From Citrus sinensis (lineage: Eukaryota; Streptophyta; Magnoliopsida; Sapindales; Rutaceae), in contig NC_068559.1 of NCBI RefSeq assembly GCF_022201045.2, forward strand, positions 25,985,501 to 26,049,500: a DNA stretch of 64,000 bases. Reading direction: 5' to 3'. Under the pieces are notes generated by a model. The model ran no database searches and had not been told where the DNA came from. It saw only the letters and a list, made by a program, of their open reading frames with translations. Shown here piece by piece: positions 36,669-49,290 of this stretch. Numbering within the stretch: position 1 is the stretch's first letter; every line of letters begins with the position of its first letter. A program made the position numbers and the translations under genes.

Positions 36669-38696
36669 TATTTATTATTATTTTCACCAAAAAAGAAAAA
36701 AAAAAAAAAGGTGGCGTAAAGTAAGAGACCACGACAAGAGTAGGCGACTGGGCGCGGTACAGGTGTGGACGTGTCTTTTTGTTTTCTTGCTCTGCTTTTG
36801 CCTGGAAATTTCACGCAATTCAATTGTTTTTTATCTTGACTGCGTCTAACGACTTTGGAAAATTTTGTCAAATATTCTCAGTCAATTGCTTTTCGGTGGC
36901 TGTAATAATAAAACTGCCAAATTCTCAATTTAGCACAGTGAGCAATGAGCGAGCATGTTCGAATTCCAAAATTCTTTTTAGATACACTAATATATTATAA
37001 TTAGAGCTCTATTAATATTTATAATAAAAAATCAGTCGAAATTCTATTGATTAATCTTATTATAGTACAGTTCGAAGGTCAACCCTCACTATTAATATTG
37101 AAAAGAGATCGATTTTACCCCAATATAAAGAGATAAATAAACCCTAATGTATAGGGGAGCCGAGTCCTAGCGCTATTTTATTTTCTAAATTAACTAGAGT
37201 TTTGCAGAAAATATAAATTATAATCGCTTTTGAAGAAATAACAATTAAGATTGATGTGCTAATAAAATAAGATTAGTTGCTTGTAATAACCAAGGAAAAT
37301 TTCGTTAATTAATATATAATTAGTATGCATTTTTTTAAATAAGATTTTTAGTATTTGTTTTGAACCACATGCGTTCAACTTAGGGATTTGTCATTGGGCC
37401 TTGCTTAACCGGCCTGATTAGTTGTGGACACTCCAAAGTCCAAATGTATGACGAAGAAGATTGGCTCCAAAAGAAAGAAAAGAGTAGGCCTTTTAACACC
37501 CCACTAAGTTGTTTTAAAAACCCCTCTTTAATTAATTTTTTTAAATAATTAAAAATAAGTTAATTATTTTAATAAAAATTTAATTAAACATTTAAATAAA
37601 TTATCTTTTAATAATCACTATTTCATAATTTATATTTTAAATTTTAATTGAATTTTTTCTTTTTTTTTTATAGAATTTTCAAGTTTTGAGGATTTATATG
37701 CATCTATAAATCAAAAAACTTTCAAGAGTATTTATTTAAGGAGGATTTATGCGCTTTATTAAAATATGTTATGGTGTGTAGTGTAATAATATTGTTATGC
37801 AAATTTTCAAACTCAAAATTTGGATTTTTTTCTAGGAAGCAGTCACTTTCAGCGGAAAAGAATGGCGTTCGAGAGACATATTGCAGGAGACGACACAATC
37901 AAATCCTATTGTACAAATAGAGGTTGCCCGTTAAAGATATGCCGCGGCAGTTTTTCTACTCGAATGGAAAAAAAATTGACTCTCTCCACGCCCTAGTCCC
38001 TACCCCAACTTCAATTTAAAATTAAAGATGAAAACACACACAAAAACTTTGATCTGATATTTAATGGAATTGAATCTTATCATTTCATCATTATATGCAA
38101 CGGTGAAAACAAATCATGCGCCGCCGTGACTCCGACTGGATCCGCAGTCAGTCAGTCGGTCACTGTGTCCATACCCGGGACCTCTTTTATTACCATTACA
38201 AACCCCACAAGGCAAAGCTTCCATCTAGACGTCGATTAAGATTACTTAACGACTACACGTCCACGTGGCAAATACCAAGGACTCTTGTGTAACCTCCTTC
38301 GCCGTACCAAACCTCAATCTCATATTTTCCGTAATTTCAAACACCTACAATTTTTTTACTACTATTTATTTTAAAATTTTTAATTTACGAGCAGAGAGAC
38401 ACCGAGAGAGAGACTGGTTGGTAGCTTTCGTTGTTTGTTGTTTATCGCTTGGTCGCTCCGTCATCGTGAGGTACGATCTCCTTGGGAATTAAATTACAAT
38501 TATCGGCTTCCCAAAATCAATTCCTTGGAGCAATCCTAATTACACCGATAAATTCTCGGAGCGGATTAGTGTCCCGTACATAGCACGTAATATTGATTCT
38601 TGATCGGATTAGCGAACTCTGTTGTGCGGCAGTAAAATTTATTTGAATGATCGGTCAAATTAAAGTTTACGGTAAATTCGGTCGTTTTAACACGTA
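36669..38696. other. Intergenic region and leader of the coiled-coil gene
   Basis: AT-rich DNA without a supported gene. Base composition becomes more balanced from about 38100, consistent with the promoter and 5' UTR of the gene starting at 38697. A leader intron is possible (for example a donor after GTGAG near 38465) but not proven. Confidence 0.5.
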
Positions 38697-41695
38697 ATGG
38701 CCAGTGAGGACGGCGATGCGGTGCTGAGTGACGTGGAAGGCGAGATCGACGTGCAAACTTCGTCCAATGAAGATTTTTCTGTCGAGAGATTTCGCGAAGT
38801 TCTCGCGGAGTTAAATCGTGAGAGGCAAGCTCGGGAAGCGGCGGAGAACTCGGCGACTGAGTTGAGCGAGAAATTCAACCGATTGAAAGCTCTCGCGCAC
38901 GAGTCAATCAAGCGGCGAGATGAGAGCACGAGGCAGAGAGACGAAGCGCTGCGTGAGAAAGAAGAGATTCTCAGGTCCAATGACAAGTTGTCAACAGAAA
39001 TAGCCGAAGTTAACAAAGCCAAAGACGAGGTTGTTAAGCAGTTAGATGAAGTAACGAAAGCGATAGACGGATTGAGATCTCAGTTGGATGAAGTAACGAA
39101 AGCGAAAGATGGATTGAGATCAGAAATCGAGAATTCGGCTCACATGCTTGTGACCGGAATTGAGAAGATCTCCGGTAAAGTTAGTAATTTCAAGAATTTC
39201 TCTGCCGGTGGATTGCCTAGGTCGCAGAAATACACTGGATTGCCGGCTGTTGTTTATGGAGTGATAAAGAGAACGAATGAGATTGTCGAAGAGCTTGTTG
39301 GACAAATCGATGCCACAGCCAAGTCTAGGAATGATGTGAGGGAGCAGATGGAGCAAAGGAATTTTGAGATTGCCATTGAGGTGTCAGAGCTTGAAGCCAC
39401 CATTAGTGGACTAAGAGAAGAGGTTGCAAAGAAAAGCAGTTTTATTGAGAACTTGGAGAAAAGTCTAATTGAAAAAGATGAGAAAGTTGCTGAAATTGAA
39501 AGTCAAGGTTTGGAGCTGAGGCAATTAGTGAATGAGTATGAGGATAAGTTGAAGAACTTTGAATCACAGTGGCCGTTGTTGGTTGATCAGTTGAATTATG
39601 TGTCAAAAATTCATGATCAAGTTTATGACATTATTAAAATCGTTGATGATGGTAATTTGGATCAGTCAGGGTTGTCTGAGTGTTTGTTCCTTCCTCAAGA
39701 AACTGACATGGAGGAGAATATTCGTGCTTCGTTAGCTGGCATGGAGTCTATCTATCAGTTGACGAGAATTGTGGTTGAGAAGACAAGAGATTTGGTGCAG
39801 AAGAAGAGTCGTGAAGTTAAGAGTTTGAATGAAGCGGTGGGTCAATTGGTTAAGGAGAAAGAACATATTGTTTCATTACTTAGGAGTGCGTTATCAAAGA
39901 GGATGTCAGTGGATCCATCTTCCAAAACAAATGAGCTGTTTAAGGTTGCAGAGAATGGTTTGAGAGAGGCTGGGATAGATTTCAAATTTAGTAAGCTTCT
40001 TTCCGATGGAAAGGTTCCTGTTTCTGATGATAAGGCCAATGCTATGGAGACAGAGGAGGATGAAATATATAATTTGGTTAGTTGTTTTTTTTTTGTTCGA
40101 GTTGATTTATTAAAGTGTGCGTTTTTTGTCTGGATTCATTTTCCAATTTCTTACTTGTTTTTACTAAATGTATTGGCTCAGGCGGGGGCTTTGGAGAATA
40201 TCGTTAAGGCATCTCAGCTAGAGATTGTTGAGCTCCGGCATTCTGTGGAAGAATTAAGGTACTTCCTATCGTTTTCAAATTGTAACATTGCAAATGGGAC
40301 TAGGAGATGATGTTTCTTCATTTAGTATTTGAAATTACATAGATGTGGATTCTACATTTACTGAACAAACATTGTTCTCTTTGCCTTATTACTTTAATGT
40401 ATTAAGGGCAGAGTCGAGTTTACTTAAAGAGCATTTAGAGGCTCAAGCCAAGGAACTCAGCCATAGAATGAAAAGAATAGAGGAACTTGAGGAGAAGGAG
40501 AGAATAGCAAATGAAAGTGTAAGTTATATGTTCAATTGGCAGTACATTCAATGATTTTAATATTCCTTATTTTCTTGTTGGTACTCATTGATTATTTGGT
40601 AAACTATAGTAGATGATTAGAAATCTATATAGCGAACTGTCAGTGCCTATGCATATTGTTGATTTTAAGTTAAGACTTGGTATATCTGAATTGAAGGTGG
40701 AAGGGCTAATGCTAGACATTGCTGCTGCTGAAGAAGAAATTTCTAGGTGGAAAGCAGCAGCAGAGCAGGAGGCTGCTGCTGGCAGAGCTGTTGAACAAGA
40801 GTTTGTGGCACAGGTTTGCTTTCTGAGTTGCCTACGTCGTGAACAGTATTTTCTTGATATTTTGTAACTTTCCTCGTACTGTAACTTTGTAAATACTATT
40901 TATTATAGTATCCCGATGTTTATTGGATGCAACTTTGGGGAATAATTATCTTTTTTTTTATGGCAATATTGCCATTGTCTTGCTTTTGGCCGGTTTATAA
41001 TTAAAAATGTAAATCAAATGGGAAATGGTAATATGCTTCAAAGGAAAAAGAGAATGATATTGTATTATTCTAAAATAAATGGCATAAAACAGATATTTTG
41101 TGGAAGCATTGCAAACAGAGAGGCAAAATTATGGTGTTATTCTAGAATATAGAGAAGAAAATTTTAAACAATGCTTGAGAACTATTTTACCATGTCAATT
41201 ACCTAAACATATGTAGGTCAAAGTCAGGCTCACTTGTATTTGAAGATCATTTGGAGCTTGATTATATTCTGATGCTACTTTCAGATCATTTTGATACAAG
41301 TTATGGTTGTGTCCAATCATTATGGTTTCTATGTATAACTGCAGTTGTCATCACTTAAGCAAGAACTTGAAGAGGCAAAACAGGCTTTGTCGGAATCTGA
41401 GAAAAAGCTGAGATTCAAAGAAGAGACAGCTGCTGCTGCCATGGCAGCAAGAGATGCAGCTGAGAAATCATTGAGATTGGCAGACACGAGGGCATCTAGG
41501 CTGAGGGATAGAGTAGAGGAGCTCAGCCATCAGCTTGAAGAGTTTGAATCAAGGGAAGATTCAAGAGGCCGGAACAGGCCCAGATATGTATGCTGGCCAT
41601 GGCAGTGGCTTGGACTGGACTTTGTAGGAGTCCGCAGGTCTGATGTGCAACAACAGAGTTCGAATGAAATGGAGCTTTCTGAACCCCTTATCTGA
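38697..41695 (+). CDS. Long coiled-coil protein of unknown function
   Basis: 678 aa. Exons: 38697-40076, 40182-40258, 40407-40518, 40697-40813, 41345-41695, all in phase. The first 25 residues are acidic (DGDAVLSDVEGEIDV). Most of the rest is predicted coiled coil, rich in Glu/Lys/Arg/Leu heptads. Residues about 116-140 contain a short tandem repeat (QLDEVTKAIDGLRS followed by QLDEVTKAKDGLRS). A less helical insert at about 165-205 holds GGLPRSQKYTGLPAVVYGVIKR. The C-terminus has an unusual aromatic patch, RPRYVCWPWQWLGLDFVG, followed by a polar tail ending LSEPLI. It resembles plant proteins annotated loosely as paramyosin- or myosin-heavy-chain-like; I do not know a proven function. No transmembrane segment or enzyme motif is seen. 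Continuing past the first donor would add a hydrophobic intronic stretch, which I treat as intron. Confidence 0.85.
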
Positions 41696-43600
41696 ATATA
41701 GTTTTTCGTTTTTACATTTTTTTTCCCTTACTGTATTTATTGAAACTGTCAATGTTACAAAAATCAAAGAAATGGTAGCTTATTGCACCTTCATTCTTCA
41801 AGGCTTCCAAAACTCCTTTGAGCAACTCCTATTTCTCATTGCAGCTTCCTGTAGAATTGTACTTTTCATTTTTTTGCTTGTTTATGATTGATTAAGAATC
41901 TCTTACCCATCCATGACGTTTGCAATAAAAGAATGATATGGTTTCTGGTTGAATACCTCAGCTTTTCACTTGGCCTTTTTTCTTCGTAGTTTCTGTTGTT
42001 TTCAGGGTTCGCATTTTCTCTCTTGAAAATTCATATTGGAAATTGGAAAACTTTCTAGCTAGTTGACCATCTGTAATCATGTGAGAAGGTGAGCAGTCCA
42101 TGTTTTGGAGGTTTAACTCATGTAGTTTTTGTTTAGTTTTGAGCCACAGACTTCTGCATTGGCCAAAGGGAGGAAGAGAAAAATGAGTCAGGCATGCACT
42201 GCTTATTGTTATGTGTTGAAGGGTAACCGGAATGTTTTGTTGGAAAGAAGAAGATGAAGTATGAATCTTCAAATATAATATTGATCTTTAGAAATTCTTC
42301 AAGGTATCCTGGGTCTGTTTATTTTTTTATTTTGCAAAAGTATTTGTACAGTGTCTCTGCTTCTTACTGTGGGTGTTGTCCATATTGTAATTTTGAGTCA
42401 AAAGATCAAAATTCTGGATTCTCTGATCAGACTTTCAATTGTTATTCATTTTGAATTCTCAAGCCTGTGTAGTGCTTATGACCTCTATCACGCTAGTTTT
42501 CCCTTCGTAATTTTAGGTACAGGTGAGCAGTTAGTATATTTGTCCGGAAATCCAGAGCTTTTCTGTTGAAGGATCTGGACGACGTGCATTGGTATGATTT
42601 TGACTGTTTCTTTATTATTTATACATGTATATATAATGATCATGACTATTAAATTGACTGTATTGTGAATTTTACTAAGCAAAAGAAAAATTCCCTATCA
42701 TCTCAAATTCTAAGATGGCACTCTTAACATGTCATCTTGATCATGAAACAATAGAGACAAGCAAAAGAGGAAGCCTCATCTGTATGATATGAAGATCCTC
42801 TGTAATTCACCTTGTATGCATGACTTTTGGATTGAAGTGGGCCAGATTCCTTAGTCTACATGTATGCACAATATTATTCTTTTACTCTACTATATAATTG
42901 GTATGTAGGCAAAATATTATGCTGTCAAAATTAGATTCTTATATTTCTTTGCATATAAGTCGTCTGTGTGTCTGTTTCCACATGCATTAAATTTCTGATT
43001 TCTTATATTTCTTTGCATAGAAGTTGTCTGTGTTTCTGTTTCCAAATGCTGAGGATGTGAAGGAGTCTTATGTCTTGCAATCGCTGCTTGATTCTATGCA
43101 TGCAAGCTCTTCACGTGTATGGTATGTCTCTACTTCCTCTGTAGGCCATTGTCCAGGCATGTAAAGTACAGTAACGTAGCTGTCTCAAAAGACTTAAAAA
43201 AGGGATGGTAACACAGGAATTAACTGCATGTATATTTGTTTCAAAATTTCTTACTTCTCATGAAAAATCAATAGAATTTTAAGCCGATGGATAACAGTAC
43301 AATATTTTTTTCTGAATTTTTTGATGATGGCACTAAGATTTTTGATGGCTAACTCATCTTCTCGGCAGATGCTTTGTAGAAGTCACTTTACTTGTCAAAA
43401 CCCTAATTTATGAAGCTAGTTAGGCATTGCAGGTCATATATTGCTTTTATTTTTATTATATCTAGGCCCCATTCCAGCCCAACCTTAACACAATCACAAA
43501 TTATAGTAAGTACTCCCTAACCCTTGGTGTAAGGAGGGATTTTCATCTCTAAACAATTTATTTCAGACGCTTATTAATTTCGTCCTATATGGCATATGCA
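41696..43600. other. Intergenic region after the coiled-coil gene
   Basis: 3' UTR of the coiled-coil gene, then AT-rich DNA. It contains a roughly 50 bp tandem duplication (about 42937-42986 and 43001-43050). The short open frames here lack any family signature. Confidence 0.5.
42937..43050. repeat. Tandem duplication, 64 bp period
   Basis: The phrase TTATATTTCTTTGCATA-AAGT-GTCTGTGT-TCTGTTTCCA occurs twice, about 64 bp apart, with a few substitutions. Confidence 0.7.
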
Positions 43601-45960
43601 TTAATAAGCATCATGTAGACATCTAGCAATGCTCTGTTCATGCTGTTTCTGATGGCTGGTGGAGGTAATGGATGGGCACAGGGATGAGACGTGTCTTTTT
43701 AGAGATTTTAAGACTCTGTTCAGCTGCGTCCCCTTGTTCAAATCTTCCTCCTCCCTTCTGTTGGGCAATTTCCAATTGAAATAATACAAGAGATTTGCAA
43801 GTGCAAGCTCAACTATCCCTTCTACCATACAGATCCCAGGACATCTTCTAAGCCAAGCAGTTCACTTGGATTGTTGTTATAGGATAAATGTCATAACCAT
43901 TAACTTTAAAGTGACATAGTTTCTATTGGAAGAAGCAAGGTGCAGCAGGTTTTCTTTGATTGTCATCTTGAGATATTGAAGTTGATCAATATCTTTTTCT
44001 GTAACTCATCCATTCTTTCCAATGTATCTTCTGACTTCATCTTGTGCTTTATTCATCGCTCTTGGATTCCTAGCCAGCTCTGCAATTGCCTAGATCACAG
44101 TAATTGCACTGGTGTCTAGCCCGGCCAATAATATATCCTGATTAACAAACATGACAGGGAAGACTGAGAGATGTAGTTTAACAAGGAATAGCAAACTAGG
44201 ACGCGGATGCATTATTCTATAGCTTGAGTGATGATGGTAATAAGAAGGTTTTGTTCATAGTATGTGCCCAAAGTACTGGTACTACTTGTCAAATTGTAGT
44301 GAGCGTCTCCGAACAATCAAATAAAATTCACTCACCGGCCTACTTGTGGTGGGCCTCACTGCTCTGTTACTCATTTTCACGTTGAAAAGTCTGGTTGTAA
44401 TTTACAGTAAATATAACTTAAGAAAAGAAGTAACGAGAATTTCTTAGATGGGAAGAAACTGTAAGATGAAGGATTCAACTTTTAGCAAAAATGCTGAGTA
44501 GAAATCGAAAATAAACTGTTTCTCGTGTGTCGTGTTACTCGTACTTTACTATTCAATTACCCAAAGGAGACGTATGAGTAACATGTGTTAGTGTATTAAT
44601 TATGCTTACATATTATATTTCGAAGAAAAGCCTGAGTCCAGTCTTGATAGGGATGTCAATAATACCTTCCCAACCCGAACTTGGACCAAACTTGAGAAAT
44701 GCGGGTGGGTAATACCTATAGCCGGGATGAGGTTGGAACTCAGATTTTATGAAAAAGTAATATAAAATATATATTATTTTGAATAATTATATTTATTTGG
44801 TCCATCTAGTACTTATATTTAAATTTTTAAAGATTTATAATTTATATTTTCGAGCTCAATTTCATTAAAAATGAAATTTAAAAACCATAAAATTATAAAA
44901 TATATTAAAAAAGTATACATATTTAATAACATAAAATATAAAATTTGGATTTTTTTAAAGTCTAGATAAAACCGCGGTCATAATGTTCAAAATCATGCTC
45001 AGGTTGAATCCAGGCTTTGAGATACTTGGGATTGGCTTGGGTTTTTGCATCCTAAGTGTTGAGATACGATATGAAGTTTGTATCTCAAGTAATACGATAG
45101 ATAATGTGTCATTCTTATGAGGTCATGTGATAAGTAATTATTGAGTCTTATTACTTTTCATTCAAGTAGTGAATTTTAATTGGCACTACATTAGTTGGGA
45201 TACAAATTTTGCCTTCCAATTTTGTAAGTATATGACTACTGTGCAGCAAAACATATGAAGGGAAACAAAATACCTGTGAAGAATTAGAATATATTTTTGG
45301 ATATTGAAGCTGCTTGCCATGAATACGGCCTTAATATGATCTTTTGTTATTTGGTGAGCTCCGTGGGCAGAATTAGCTTGATCCCTCTAAATTCGCAGCA
45401 TGACCATTGATGATATCTTCATGCTTCTGTTTCGTCGTCGTCTCAGCTTTAACAAGATGATCTTTGATTAGCCTGTTCGAAGAGAGAATCCACTTCCTGG
45501 AAAATGCTCGCAATCTTTGCATGATAACCACAGAATCCGTCAACGATCCAACCAACACACTTAAAACATTCCTCGGCAATGAAGCCTCCTCCCGCAGACA
45601 TAGCTCTGCCATCTATTCATGAAATTTATGATTATCAAAAATGACTCCCTGAAATCTCCTTCCGAAAGCCACTCTAAATTGTATGCTTCCGGATAGAGCA
45701 AATATCTTCTGAGAAAGATCAGCAGGACTAGCAGAAGATGACGCTTGAGAGATGGAATTCACAAGTGACGCAACTTCTTCTTCCCTTATGAACTGAAATG
45801 ACTGCACCCTTTTCATGCTGAATAGCTCGATAACACGACTTCTGCATCTGTCTCCAATGATCACCAAACGGCTCAAACGCAACATCCAAACAGTTGTAGG
45901 AAAGCTTCCCGACGCCAGTTAATTTTGCTTTGCCGCAGCACGCAAGGTCATGAACTTGTA
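43601..45960 (-). pseudogene. CYP71-family cytochrome P450 pseudogene
   Basis: Decayed tandem copy of the P450 at 46804-49226. The exon 1 remnant (about 45960-45318) starts near HDLACCGKAKLTGVGK, so about the first 95 residues (anchor, proline hinge, substrate site 1) are gone. A frameshift near 45845 joins DHWRQM to ELFSMKRVQSFQFIREEE in another frame. A stop follows DNHKFHE at 45613-45615, with more frame changes after it. The exon 1 donor has become GC. The exon 2 remnant (44137-43601) keeps LAGLDTSA, a premature stop where Trp should be (TVI*AIAEL), a second stop after GKNG and QLQYLKMTIKE. A deletion then removes most of the PERF region, followed by a damaged heme loop (RCPGIC) and LALANLLYYFNWKLPN. 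The intron holds a hAT-like MITE. It cannot make an active enzyme. Confidence 0.9.
44648..45054. mobile_element. hAT-like MITE in the pseudogene intron, 407 bp
   Basis: Left end TAGGGATGTCAATA; right end, reverse-complemented, TAGGATGCAAAAACCC. The 8 bp flanks AGTCTTGA (44640-44647) and AGTGTTGA (45055-45062) differ at one base, fitting an old hAT target duplication. The interior is AT-rich with paired CCCAACCC / TTGGGATTGGCTTGGG-like arms. No coding capacity. Confidence 0.6.
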
Positions 45961-46803
45961 GGTGTCTAAGGCCCCTCACCTAGACTAAAGTCCGATTATT
46001 AATTTCCTATTCAGGCCCCTGCATTTTAAATATAATTATACATTTCGAAGATTTCGGATTGACGTTTAATTATATTTTTCTAATAAAATCTAACCTAATC
46101 TGCTAAAATTAGAAATTTTCTAACAAAATCTTCCAATTTATTTTTTTTCTAATAAAAATTATAAACAAAAGTTCCCCGTAATTTACAAACTAATTCCAAG
46201 TTTTCTTTCCCCATTTCCTTCTTTTCTTCTTCTTATTATTTTTTATTTATAACAAGAACAATGGTTGTTTATTTGTAAATCTCAAAAGCATCATGAAATT
46301 AAAATATATATTGACCTAATTTAAATTAACAAAAAGAATATCAAAATCCAATTGAAGACTTAAGAATATAATAAGCCGTAGGCATTATGTGGTAATTTTT
46401 TAAGTCAACTGTTGTAAAAAAACTGTAATTATCAAATAAAAATTAATAAATAATAATAATTTTATAAAAATTAGTAAAAATATTATAATTTTTTAATATA
46501 TAGACGTAAGATTAAATCAACTTAACTTTAAAAATGTATAATTATCTAACTCTAATACCAAACAGGACATGCCCTCATTATGAGCTTTACATAGCTACAC
46601 TTATTATTTTGACTGTAAATAAAATCGATAAAATGCAATACTTATACAGGAATACAAAATTGTAAAAGTACAAAAAAACTGTAAATTTTATTTAAACAAT
46701 GCAAAAGATGCCGGTCGTTTTATTTTGAGCTTAATTTGAAAAGGGATTATGTCCCGTTGATATCCCCTAATTTTGTGTTTTCTAGCGGCATCCTCTGCTC
46801 ACG
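45961..46803. other. AT-rich spacer between dead and intact P450 copies
   Basis: The P450 homology of the pseudogene breaks off near 45960, and unrelated AT-rich sequence follows, suggesting a deletion or insertion junction. No open frame of interest. The part next to 46803 is the 3' flank of the intact gene. Confidence 0.5.
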
Positions 46804-49226
46804 CTACTTCGTATGGCTGTAATTGATGGGAACTAGCATGAGAGGTGTCTTTTTAGAGGTCGTAAGACTCTGACCAATGGCTTCCTCCATGTTCAAATCT
46901 CCTCCTTCCATTCCGTTGGGCAATTTCCAGTTGAAATGATACAAGAGATTTGCAAGTGCAAGCTCCACTGTTGATATACCCATTTGAATCCCAGGACAAA
47001 TTCTACGACCACCTCCAAATGGCAATAATTCAAAGTTTTGCCCTTTAAAATCAACCGAGTTATCAATGAATCTTTCTGGAAAGAATTCTTCAGCTTTGCT
47101 CCAATACCTCGAATCTCTTCCAATTGCCCAAACGTTAACTTGCAACAATGTTTCAGGGTTAACGTCATAACCGTTTATTTTACAGTGCGAAATAGTTTGT
47201 CTTGGGAGTAGCATCGGGCCAGGAGGGTGCAATCTAAAAGTTTCTTTGATTATCATCTTGAGGTATTGAAGTTGCTCCATACCGTCTTCTGTAATGCTTC
47301 CATTCTTTCCAATGCATTTTCTGACTTCATCTTGTGCTTTACTCATCACTCTTGGATTCCTAGCCAGTTCTGACATTGCCCAGATCACAGTAACTGCACT
47401 GGTGTCCACTCCAGCCAATAATAAATCCTGATTTTATTTACAAACATAAACATAATTAATTATCCAGTCTATAATTAATAATGACTTGCAGACTTAACCG
47501 GGATGAAGACGCTTTATTTAATTAGTATTCTACAGATTGAGTGATGAAGCTAATGGCTAATTTTTAAAAATCTCCCCTGAGGTTTGAGGCTGTTGTAAGT
47601 AGATGGTGAAAATCATTTTATTTGTAAAAGATTCCTTACCGTTAGTTAAAATTTTCATTGACTAACTGTTGACTTTAAAAAGACAATATTACCTCCAATA
47701 ATAGTTTACCCCCAATAATAGTTTACGTCAGTTAAAATTTTCTTAAAATCTTAAAAAAAATAAAATTACAAACTTAAAAAAAATTATATTTTTATATCAA
47801 ATAATTAAGATTTGTAATTTTATTACAAATTTTAAAAAATTATATTTTTATATCAAATAATTAAGATTTGTAATTTTATTACAAATTTAAAAAAAATTAT
47901 TTTAAGATTTGTAATTTTATTTTTTTAAGATTTTAAGGAAATATCAATAACTTGATCATGGTGAAAATAATTATTTTAATTACTTATGAAATTATAAATA
48001 TTTAGAATTGTAAATATTGGGGATAATATTATCTTTTTAAAGTCAACAATTAATCAATAAAAATTTTAATTAACGGTAGAAGATCTTTTACAAATAAAAT
48101 AATTTTTACCATCTACTTGCAACAGCCTCAAACCTCAGGGCAGGTTTTTAAAAATTACCCTGAAGCTAATAGGAAAGTCTTGTCCATAATATAGTTATGT
48201 GGCCCAGAATAAACCTGTGATGGCGGTGCTTGGCAAAAAAATATTCAGCTAGAGAGAGCAGATATATGCCCATGAAGAATTAGAAAGAATGTTTTGTGGA
48301 AATTGAAGGTGCGTGCTTACCACGAGTACAGCCTTTATATGATCTGTTGTAAGTTGTTCTTCTTCGTGGGCAGATTGAGCTTGTTCCCTCTTAATTCGCA
48401 GCATGACATCGACGATGTCTTCATGCTCTTGTTTTGTCCCCTCAGCTTTAAGATGATCTTCGATTACTTGTCCCAAGAAAGAATCCACTTCCTGGAAAAC
48501 GCTCTCGATCTTCGCTTGATAACCAGAGAACCTGTCAATGATCCAACCAACATACGGAAAACATTCCTCTGATGTGAAGCTTCCTCCCACAGCCATAGCA
48601 GCCGCGAGCAATTCATGAAATTTATGGTTATCAAAATGACTCCCTTGAAATCTCTTTCCGAAAGCCACTCTAAATAGTATGCTCCCAGACAGAGCAAATA
48701 TCTTCTGAGAAAGATCAACAGGACTAGCAGAAGATGATGCTCGAGAGATGGAATTCACAAGTGAGGCAACTTCTTCTTCCCTGATGAACTGAAATGACTG
48801 CACCCTCTTGTGGCTGAAAAGCTCCATAACACATAACTTGCGCATCTGTCTCCAGTGATCACCATATGGGGCAAACGCAACATCCAAATAGTTATACGAA
48901 AGCTTCCCGACGCCGGTTAATCGCGCTTTGCCGCAGCACTCAAGATCATGAACTTTCAAGACCTCTCTTGCTGTCTCTGCAGAGGAGACTACAACATAGG
49001 GTATACAACCAAGTTTGAGGTGCATAACTGGGCCGTACTTTTTGGACAGTTTCCATAAAGATTGGTGAGGCAGTTCTCCAAGTTGGAGTAAATTGCCAAG
49101 TATTGGGAGCTTAGGAGGCCCCGGTGGAAGCTGCTGCTGCTGCTTCTGCTTTTGGCTTTTCTTCATGTTTTTGAGGATAAGTAGTAGAGGAATCAGGAGA
49201 AGAGGGAGCCACATGATCATGGTCAT
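46804..49226 (-). CDS. Cytochrome P450, CYP71 family (copy 1)
   Basis: Apparently intact CYP71-clan monooxygenase of 509 aa in the usual two-exon form. Exons (minus): 49226-48321 and 47427-46804, split before the I-helix at the phase-0 position common in A-type P450s. Features: N-terminal ER anchor (about residues 4-20), hinge LPPGPPKLPILGNL, C-helix WRQMRK, I-helix LAGVDTS, K-helix KETFRLHPPGP, FFPERF, heme loop PFGGGRRICPGI with the cysteine ligand. CYP71 enzymes act in specialised metabolism (terpenoids, phenolics, alkaloids); the substrate cannot be read from sequence. It resembles CYP71B-type proteins from memory. The 893 bp intron holds a 607 bp Mutator-like MITE. Closest relative in the window is the pseudogene at 43601-45960. 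Confidence 0.9.
47555..48161. mobile_element. Mutator-like foldback MITE in the P450 intron, 607 bp
   Basis: Long inverted repeats of about 150 bp. Left: TAATTTTTAAAAATCTCCCC, TGAGGTTTGAGGCTGTTG, AAGTAGATGGTGAAAAT. Right, reverse-complemented: TAATTTTTAAAAACCTGCCC, TGAGGTTTGAGGCTGTTG, AAGTAGATGGTAAAAAT. The 9 bp target duplication GAAGCTAAT flanks it perfectly (47546-47554 and 48162-48170), the Mutator-type length. The centre contains a 56 bp tandem duplication (about 47780-47890). It leaves the host splice sites intact. Confidence 0.85.
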
Positions 49227-49290
49227 GGTTATTGTGCAGAGAAGCGTAATCTAGTATTCTATGTTGCTCCATAACCAGCCAGCTTTTCCA

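Noticed and set aside
40077-40310. Read-through of coiled-coil exon 1 into a hydrophobic stretch
   Set aside because: A GT donor at 40077 and an AG before 40182 remove it and restore the heptad pattern, so it is intron, not a transmembrane segment.
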